Assembly (NCBI GenBank): GCA_022564455.1
Contig: JADFLK010000042.1
Location: forward strand, 1-10,266
Length of the DNA stretch: 10,266 bases
Direction of reading: 5' to 3'
Source of the DNA: Bacteroidota bacterium
GTDB lineage: Bacteria; Bacteroidota; Rhodothermia; Rhodothermales; Rubricoccaceae
This document shows, in pieces, positions 6,025-10,266 of this stretch. Position 1 is the first letter of the stretch. Each line of letters begins with the position of its first letter. The notes under the pieces are model-generated. The model did not search any database and was not told where the DNA came from. It saw only the letters and a program-made list of their open reading frames with translations. The translations under genes and the position numbers were made by a program.

Positions 6025-6852
6025 TTAATCCTTGACGATGCGGATAAACGAATTGTCATCATCATCATCATCATCATCGTCCATTGCCTCGGCGGCGGGA
6101 AGGACAAAGGACAGGATCAGGTAAAGCAGAATCCCAGCCCCCTGGAAGGCGATGGTGCCGATGACAAACGCGATGCGGACGAGTGTGGCATCAATGCCGA
6201 GGTAGTTGGCAATCCCTGCTGCGACGCCGGCAATCTTCTTATTCTTGCGCGATTTGGCAAGGCGCTTCCGCGCGTGCGATCGGCGCTGGCTGGCGCGCGA
6301 CGCCACACGGCTGACAGACGCTACACGGCTTGAAGCACGTTCGGCCTCTCTAGCGGCTTTTCTCGCACTTCTCTTTGCCACATCGAAGGCTCGAGAAGCT
6401 GTTTGCTGAACGCGCCGGCCGGCCGTCGTCTTCCGTTGGCGCTCCCTCCTCGCCCGACGCTCGCGAGCCTTTTGCCGGGCTTTGCGGCGGCGGCGCGTAG
6501 GGCTCCACGACAGCACGCCGAACCCCGTAAGAATAATCAGGGTACCAGCCAGCCACGGTAGGAACGCGACCAGCCCACCGAGCGCGAAACCGAGCGGGAA
6601 GAAGCCCACCTGCTGCATCAGGTAGATCATCCCGATAACGATGACCACGAGTCCTGACCCCGTCTGGAGATTCAGGAAGCCCGGCTTTTTCTCCTTCAGC
6701 TCCTCCTCGGCCTCCTGCTCTTCGAGGAATTCCTCGACGTCCTCCTCCGTGATATCGTTGTCGAGATCGAACATCGTCTCGTAGGCGAGGAGGTCGTCTT
6801 CCTGTTCGTGTGCGTCGTCTTGTCGCGGTCGTGTCCGTTGGCGTGTAGCCAT
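6025..6852 (-). CDS. PspC-domain membrane protein with basic linker and poly-Asp tail
   Basis: This 275-aa protein starts with an acidic N-terminal region (residues ~11-55, rich in Glu/Asp and probably helical). Two hydrophobic segments follow, at ~67-85 and ~88-115. Next is a very basic Arg/Lys/Ala linker of about 85 residues (~118-203), then a C-terminal PspC domain. That domain shows KNKKIAGVAAGIANYLGID (203-221) followed by the TM segment RIAFVIGTIAFQGAGILLYL. The tail holds nine Asp in a row (258-266). PspC domains are membrane-associated parts of phage-shock or envelope-stress responses, often with partner proteins; no pspA or pspB lies here. The linker could bind acidic surfaces or nucleic acid, but this is inference. 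The gene converges on the M16 gene and its stop abuts the MITE-like element. The ATG at 6852 precedes the acidic region; no better internal start is apparent. Confidence 0.85.
   Translation of the reverse strand: MATRQRTRPRQDDAHEQEDDLLAYETMFDLDNDITEEDVEEFLEEQEAEEELKEKKPGFLNLQTGSGLVVIVIGMIYLMQQVGFFPLGFALGGLVAFLPWLAGTLIILTGFGVLSWSPTRRRRKARQKARERRARRERQRKTTAGRRVQQTASRAFDVAKRSARKAAREAERASSRVASVSRVASRASQRRSHARKRLAKSRKNKKIAGVAAGIANYLGIDATLVRIAFVIGTIAFQGAGILLYLILSFVLPAAEAMDDDDDDDDDNSFIRIVKD
6055..6081. repeat. ATC trinucleotide microsatellite encoding poly-Asp
   Basis: Seven perfect ATC units (6058-6078) are flanked by GTC on each side. On the - strand they encode nine consecutive Asp codons at the C-terminus of the PspC-domain protein. 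Slippage would change the tract length without shifting the frame. Confidence 0.85.
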
Positions 6853-7250
6853 ACTCTGGCAAGGGTGGGGTGAGAGGCGAAAAGTACGATGCAGGCGCCG
6901 AGAGGTTGCGCGGAATGCTAAACGGAGGGCATTGTAATGATGAAGTTGGAATCGGCGTCGAGACGGCCTGAGGGCGTCTCAGGGGTGAGACGGGAAAGAG
7001 CATACTTCGGGCTTAGTTCTTCGTACGTAGTCTGTATCGTCATTCCGCACCTGCATCACGTGGTGGAAACGATCGACATGCTTCAGGAACGAGGATGAGA
7101 GGGCGAGAGGATGAAAGTTGAAATGCGGCTCCGAAAACGTTCCGTCATTTTCTTCTTTCACTCTTTCCGAAATCCCACATCCCAAATCTGAAATCGACAA
7201 TTCCATACCCGCTATCCGCTCTCCCATCTCATCTCCTCAAACTCTATCAC
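6853..7250. other. 398-bp intergenic region with heptad-like repeats
   Basis: No convincing gene lies between the PspC-domain gene and the dioxygenase-like gene, both on the - strand. The region should contain the promoter of the PspC gene, but I cannot identify -10/-35 or Bacteroidota-type -7/-33 elements with confidence. The clearest structure is an exact 7-bp register at 7169-7203. A looser GA-rich stretch (7087-7128) precedes it and a pyrimidine-rich one (7212-7260) follows, reaching the last codons of the upstream gene. The small ORFs here have repetitive, low-complexity translations and no family resemblance. Confidence 0.6.
7169..7203. repeat. Degenerate heptad array (nAAATCn type)
   Basis: Five consecutive heptads lie in one register: GAAATCC (7169), CACATCC (7176), CAAATCT (7183), GAAATCG (7190) and ACAATTC (7197). 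The consensus is close to nAAATCn. It differs in sequence from the CGTnnnn array before lgt but shares the 7-bp period. No coding role is apparent. Confidence 0.6.
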
Positions 7251-8510
7251 CTACCACCTCTCCCGGTGGTCCTCCGTGCCGGATGTACGCAGATCTGAAT
7301 ACGCCACCAGTGCGGGAAACAGCGGGAGAAGGAAGCGTTGGCTCGTGATGAGGTAGGGCATTCCGCCGCCGCCCGTTCCGGAATCATCCGCTACGTGCCG
7401 CCTGACGGTCTTTCTGTGGACGGTAAAGAAGCTGTCGGGATCGGTGGCGTGGAGCGCGTTATCCGTAGCCGAAATCCTGTCCAGGACGAACGTAAGGCAT
7501 GTATTGTGTTCGTGGAGAGCGTGGGCAGCCTTTCGTGCGTCCGCGAAAGAACGCCTGCGGTCGTTTTCGTCGTGCGCAGCCGCCTCCAGATCCGCTGCAA
7601 ATCGTGCCGTCGCTTCGTCCGCGTCACTGCGGTCTCCCATGGTAGTTCGGACGCGGGTTACGGCCCTGTTAAGGTCGTCCGGCGTGATAAGTGGCACGTC
7701 AATCAGGCCGTCTTCGTCGGCATGGAACATCCCAAGGCGTGAGAGCACGGCATGAGCAATATCGTCGAGATCTGCGACGATACGTGTCGCTTCGTCGTCG
7801 CTTGGAAACGCGGTTGCATGGCCGCCCTGCAAAACGAGTGGGTCACCCACCGCGAGATGGTTCACGGGGCAGCCCGTGTAGTGCTTCCCGAAGGAGTCGC
7901 CGGGAAAAACGCGCACGCCAAGCAGTGGCGACTTGCCGAGGGCGCGCTGAATCAGACGCAGTTGCGCCGACTGGAAGCCGCTGGCGGGGATCAGGAAGTC
8001 CCTGAAGTGGGCGTATTCAAGGCTCGAGAAGAGCACGTCGTCGTCCTCGCCACGACCTACGTATGCCATCACAGTCGGAAGGACGGACCGTGCTGAGTGC
8101 CTGAGCCGCGCGGCAGCCGTCATGGCGGGGCGCCAGAACGGCGAGGGTCCAGCTTCGCCGGGGAGTTCCTCGTGGCACGTTGCATTGAACGAGGCATCAT
8201 CGAGCCCGAGGATCTGATGCAGCGTCTGCGCGATGACGCCGAGATCGAACGTCATCTGCTTGAAGACCAACTCAAACAACTGGTGGATGACGATGAAAAT
8301 CCGCTCATCTGGAATCATCGACGCCGGCGTCTGGGCGTCCAGAAGCCTTTCCAGTCCCAGGTATTGGCCGTATTCAAGAGAGAACCGACCGTTCTCGTCA
8401 GGTGGATTGACGAGCGGCGCACCCTGTTCATCGGGTAACCGGGCGGCGTTCGCGTCCGAGCGAACGCCGGGGTCGAGGGAGAAGTCCCACCAAGGGTTGG
8501 TGTTTGCCAT
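7251..8510 (-). CDS. Tryptophan 2,3-dioxygenase-like heme protein
   Basis: Tryptophan 2,3-dioxygenase opens the indole ring of L-tryptophan to N-formylkynurenine using heme iron and O2. It is the first step of the kynurenine pathway. Family landmarks in this 419-aa protein are LEYGQYLGLERLLDAQ (45-60) and ERIFIVIHQLFELVFKQ (69-85, with H76 at the distal-His position). HFRDFLIPASGFQSAQLRLI (168-187) carries R170. FFTVHRKTVRRHV (361-373) has H365 at the proximal heme-ligand position, and the glycine loop GTGGGGMPYL is at 378-387. It is much longer than typical bacterial TDO (~280-300 aa) because ~130 residues separate the SGFQS region from the C-terminal heme-ligand helix. The ATG at 8510 is chosen because the upstream extension (64 residues) shows no similarity and would overlap the divergent SDR gene. 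No other kynurenine-pathway gene lies in the window, so the substrate is unproven. Confidence 0.82.
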   Translation of the reverse strand: MANTNPWWDFSLDPGVRSDANAARLPDEQGAPLVNPPDENGRFSLEYGQYLGLERLLDAQTPASMIPDERIFIVIHQLFELVFKQMTFDLGVIAQTLHQILGLDDASFNATCHEELPGEAGPSPFWRPAMTAAARLRHSARSVLPTVMAYVGRGEDDDVLFSSLEYAHFRDFLIPASGFQSAQLRLIQRALGKSPLLGVRVFPGDSFGKHYTGCPVNHLAVGDPLVLQGGHATAFPSDDEATRIVADLDDIAHAVLSRLGMFHADEDGLIDVPLITPDDLNRAVTRVRTTMGDRSDADEATARFAADLEAAAHDENDRRRSFADARKAAHALHEHNTCLTFVLDRISATDNALHATDPDSFFTVHRKTVRRHVADDSGTGGGGMPYLITSQRFLLPLFPALVAYSDLRTSGTEDHRERW

Positions 8511-8635
8511 TTGTGCAGTTGTTGCGATCGATGTGAGGATAGCAACGATTCGGCTCGCGGTGTGCAGGGGAATCCCGCCGTTTTTCGTACCGTGGACCAC
8601 GCCACCGTCCGATCCGCATTCCGCAATTTCAAGCC

Positions 8636-9358
8636 ATGAACCTCCAGAACAAAGTCGCCGTCGTAACCGGAGCCAGCCGAGGGCTCGGCAAGCATTTCTC
8701 ATCGCAGTTGATCGAAAAGGGGGCTATTGTCTTCGGGCTCGCGCGTAATGAGGCCGATCTGAACGGAGTGCGAAATGAATTGGGTGAACATTTTCATCCC
8801 ATCGTCTGCGATGTGACGGACCCGGACGCTGTCAAACGGGCGTTCTCAACCATCCGGGAATCCGCCGACTCGCTCGACATCCTGATCAACAATGCGGGGC
8901 TGGGTCGGTTCGGTGCGGTGGAGGAACAATCCCTCGACGACTGGAACCTCCAGATCGACGTGAACATCAGCGGGGTGCACCACTGCACACGTGAGGCTGT
9001 GCCTGCCATGAAGGCGCAGAACAAGCAAAGCGGCTTCGGCGGACATATTGTCAACATCGCCTCTGTGGCGGGACTGGTTGGCAATGCTCACCTCAGCGCG
9101 TACAACGCCACCAAGTTTGCCATCCGCGGTTACAGTGAGGCATTGATGAAAGAGCTTCGCGAGGACGGCATCAAGGTGTCCTGCATCAACCCTGGCTCTG
9201 TGGCGACCCACTTCGCCGGTGCAGCAGGCTCGAGCGGGAGCCCCAACCCCATGCAGCCCGAAGACGTGGCCGCGACGGTCATCCACGTGCTGGAAGGCCC
9301 TGACAACTACCTGATCTCGGAGGTCGCCATGCGGCCGCTGAGGCCGAAGGGGGAGTGA
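8636..9358 (+). CDS. Short-chain dehydrogenase/reductase (SDR)
   Basis: This 240-aa classical SDR oxidoreductase has a Rossmann fold and uses NAD(P)(H). It shows the cofactor motif TGASRGLG (11-18), NNAG (85-88), the structural N110, and the catalytic S143 with YNATK (Y156, K160). PGSVATHF (186-193) follows the active site. SRGLG with an Arg at 15, and AR at 36-37 after the second strand, suggest NADP preference. The substrate cannot be told from sequence. The family includes 3-oxoacyl-ACP reductases and many others. The ATG at 8636 gives the canonical 'NKVAVVTGAS' start. The gene diverges from the dioxygenase-like gene across 125 bp. Its last ~31 codons and 16 bp beyond the stop reappear as a decayed second copy ~591 bp downstream, on the far side of the hicBA pair. 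The 3' end of this gene is therefore involved in an insertion or duplication event. Confidence 0.93.
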   Translation: MNLQNKVAVVTGASRGLGKHFSSQLIEKGAIVFGLARNEADLNGVRNELGEHFHPIVCDVTDPDAVKRAFSTIRESADSLDILINNAGLGRFGAVEEQSLDDWNLQIDVNISGVHHCTREAVPAMKAQNKQSGFGGHIVNIASVAGLVGNAHLSAYNATKFAIRGYSEALMKELREDGIKVSCINPGSVATHFAGAAGSSGSPNPMQPEDVAATVIHVLEGPDNYLISEVAMRPLRPKGE

Positions 9359-9375
9359 ACGCTTCTTGCGGATTC
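9263..9375 (+). repeat. Direct repeat copy A: 3' end of the SDR gene
   Basis: This copy covers the last ~31 codons of the SDR gene, its TGA stop and 16 bp downstream, ending in CTTCTTGCGGATTC. It matches 9855-9966 at about 100 of 113 positions by hand count. It belongs to the intact reading frame. The right limit (9375) falls inside the hicA stop codon (9374-9376). Confidence 0.88.
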
Positions 9376-9389
9376 ATTGCCCGAGAAGC
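9361..9389. terminator. Possible shared hairpin between convergent SDR and hicA genes
   Basis: GCTTCTTGCGG (9361-9371) can pair with CCCGAGAAGC (9380-9389) with one bulged base and one G-T wobble, around an 8-base loop. The hairpin lies at the end of both convergent genes and includes the hicA stop codon in its loop. The downstream T content is low, so terminator activity is uncertain. Confidence 0.35.
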
Positions 9390-9595
9390 TCGTTTACCGT
9401 CACGCCGATATCGCGTGCAATCTTGCGCAGCAAGGAGGGCGCGATGTCTCGTCCCTTATGGAAGGGGACGGTTGTGCCGCGGCCATCTGCGTGCCGAAAT
9501 TGTTTGTGGGAACCCCGTTGACGGACCTCCACAAACCCGAGGGCGCGGAGCAGCCGAATGACCTCTTGCGGTGATAAGACCGGGACGGTTCCCAC
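9374..9595 (-). CDS. hicA: HicA-family mRNA interferase toxin
   Basis: This 73-aa protein belongs to the HicA (YcfA) toxin family. These are small double-stranded-RNA-binding-fold RNases that cleave mRNA and are neutralised by HicB. It shows LSPQEVIRLLRALGF (7-21), the active-site segment RQRGSHKQFRH (25-35) with H30 as the expected catalytic histidine, then GRGTTVPFHKGRDIAPSLLRKI and a short C-terminal helix. Length and motif order are typical and the protein looks intact. The start is GTG at 9595, 3 bp after the hicB stop codon, which indicates translational coupling in a hicB-hicA operon. The 3' end is convergent with the SDR gene. The last bases of the stop codon coincide with the end of the duplicated SDR segment. 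Confidence 0.92.
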   Translation of the reverse strand: MGTVPVLSPQEVIRLLRALGFVEVRQRGSHKQFRHADGRGTTVPFHKGRDIAPSLLRKIARDIGVTVNELLGQ

Positions 9596-9598
9596 GGC

Positions 9599-9811
9599 TC
9601 AGGCAGCCACCGAGATGAGTTGCGTCCCAATAAATTCGCCCTCGATCTTGGGCTCGCCGTCCTCGAGCAGCATTTCGATCACTTCACGCATGTTGGTCTC
9701 AAGTTCGTCGTGCGTTTCGGCCTGTGAGTGGGCACCTGGGAAGCCCGGGACGTAGCCGACGAGGAGCGACGTTTCAGGGTCACGTTCAATGACGATAGTG
9801 TAGGTTCGCAT
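9599..9811 (-). CDS. hicB: HicB-family antitoxin
   Basis: This 70-aa antitoxin carries the HicB-like beta-alpha domain MRTYTIVIERDPE...LLVGYVPGFPGAHSQ, followed by the helix ETHDELETNMREVIEMLLEDG and a C-terminal strand. The 'GYVPGFPGAHS..(E)T..E...N..E' pattern is characteristic. It inhibits the HicA RNase encoded next to it. There is no C-terminal HTH or ribbon-helix-helix DNA-binding domain, unlike longer HicB proteins, so autoregulation would need another mechanism. The start is placed at the ATG at 9811, where the conserved domain begins. A 95-aa reading from 9886 is possible, but its first residues fall inside the repeated SDR remnant and are not HicB-like. The pair is arranged antitoxin first. 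No clear promoter could be identified upstream. Confidence 0.9.
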   Translation of the reverse strand: MRTYTIVIERDPETSLLVGYVPGFPGAHSQAETHDELETNMREVIEMLLEDGEPKIEGEFIGTQLISVAA

Positions 9812-9854
9812 GACGGAGTACGGGTTGTTTTCGGTCGAACGTCGTTCGTCCAAG

Positions 9855-9966
9855 GATGTTGCCGCGACGGTCGTCCACTTGCTCAAGGCCCCGACAACTA
9901 CCTGATCTCGGAAGTCGCCATGCGGCCGCTGCGGTCTAAGGGGAAGTGAGCGCTTCTTGCGGATTC
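9855..9966 (+). pseudogene. Direct repeat copy B: decayed duplicate of the SDR gene's 3' end
   Basis: This ~112-bp segment repeats the end of the SDR gene, including its stop (TGA at 9947-9949) and 16 bp of downstream sequence. Relative to copy A it has a 1-bp deletion near 9882-9886 that breaks the frame, plus about a dozen substitutions. After correcting the deletion it would encode KDVAATVVHLLKGPDN, then YLISEVAMRPLRSKGK. The working gene ends EDVAATVIHVLEGPDN, then YLISEVAMRPLRPKGE. About half of the changes are synonymous and most others mild, which suggests it diverged while coding. Nothing upstream of ~9852 resembles the rest of the SDR gene, so this is an isolated tail. Confidence 0.88.
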
Positions 9967-9980
9967 CGGGCCTGTGCGCA

Positions 9981-10266
9981 TTACCGAATGACCGTAATCA
10001 TCTGTGTACGAAGGCTTGTCCCGCCACGTAGGCGTACCACGTACGTGCCCGGTACGAGGTTCGCGGTCTCCAAAGCGAGGCTGTAGGTGCCTGCCCGGCG
10101 GAATCCGTCGTCTTGCTCCAACACACGCCGGCCGAGGAGGTCGAAGATCGAAACCTCGATGGGGCTCGATCGGTTGAGGGCGTACCGAAGAGTCGTTGCC
10201 CCTCGGGCCGGGTTCGGCCAGATATCCATAGCGGTGATCTCGTCACCCGAGGAAATGGGTTCCGGA
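9981..10266 (-). CDS. C-terminal end of a T9SS-sorted (type A) secreted protein (partial)
   Basis: The open frame enters from the right edge of the window and ends at the TAA at 9981, giving about 94 residues. It contains the type IX secretion system type A sorting domain: WPNPARGATTLRYAL, then IEVSIFDLLGRRVLE, then AGTYSLALETANLVPGTYVVRLRGG, and a terminal strand TQMITVIR. Such domains direct export across the outer membrane through the T9SS, with removal of the domain at the surface. The N-terminal functional part is outside the window, so the protein's activity is unknown. The first Met in view (position 10229) is internal to the domain and not the start. The gene converges on the SDR remnant. 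Confidence 0.85.
   Translation of the reverse strand, partial: PEPISSGDEITAMDIWPNPARGATTLRYALNRSSPIEVSIFDLLGRRVLEQDDGFRRAGTYSLALETANLVPGTYVVRLRGGTSLRTQMITVIR

Noticed and set aside
6979..7227. 82-aa - strand ORF in the large intergenic gap
   Set aside because: Its translation follows the heptad and GA-rich repeats, with no domain or supported start.
8511..8702. Upstream extension of the dioxygenase-like ORF to 483 aa
   Set aside because: The extension would overlap the start of the divergent SDR gene and shows no family similarity; MANTNPWW at 8510 fits better.
9812..9886. Longer HicB (95 aa) starting at 9886
   Set aside because: The first part is encoded by the SDR-tail repeat and is not HicB-like; the conserved domain starts at 9811.
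9728..9949. + strand ORF of 73 aa ending in NYLISEVAMRPLRSKGK
   Set aside because: It runs antisense to hicB and only picks up the SDR-like end because of the repeat. It is not a gene, although its end helped to reveal the duplication.

Overview
The window looks like a chromosomal segment from a moderately GC-rich member of the Rhodothermota/Bacteroidota group. Three things point there: a T9SS-type C-terminal sorting domain at the right edge, a Bacteroidota-style Lgt with GRIGCYLAGDGDWG, and no recognisable AGGAGG-type Shine-Dalgarno before any of the confident starts. No rRNA, tRNA or CRISPR array was seen. The lineage call is an inference from protein style, not from a marker gene.

Positions 1-5856 hold housekeeping genes, all on the + strand. 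They are the 3' end of a citrate synthase-like gene with an intrinsic terminator, an RluD-family rRNA pseudouridine synthase, a PTS EIIA-type (fructose/nitrogen class) phosphocarrier domain, histidyl-tRNA synthetase (hisS), prolipoprotein diacylglyceryl transferase (lgt) and an M16-family peptidase homologue that lacks the zinc motif. The gaps before several of these genes carry short degenerate repeats with a 7-bp period, or with alternating 8/9-bp spacing. The repeats use a different word in each gap.

Positions 5857-8635 start with a ~164-bp element with terminal inverted repeats (MITE-like), lying between convergent genes. After it come two - strand genes: a PspC-domain membrane protein with a highly basic linker and a poly-Asp tail, and an unusually long tryptophan 2,3-dioxygenase-like protein. 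A ~400-bp gene-free gap with more heptad-like sequence separates the two.

Positions 8636-10266 hold an SDR oxidoreductase (+), a hicB-hicA toxin-antitoxin pair (-) and the 3' end of a T9SS-sorted protein gene (-). The hicBA pair sits between two diverged copies (~88% identical over ~112 bp) of the 3' end of the SDR gene. The first copy is the working gene end. The second is a frameshifted remnant just beyond hicB. This is the signature of a small accessory module that entered at the gene end and regenerated or duplicated it, and it is the most interesting structure in the window.

As a whole the region mixes translation and RNA modification (rluD, hisS), lipoprotein maturation (lgt), phosphotransfer regulation (EIIA) and envelope functions, with an accessory right end. 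The functional grouping is loose; only lgt-M16 and hicB-hicA are spaced like operons.
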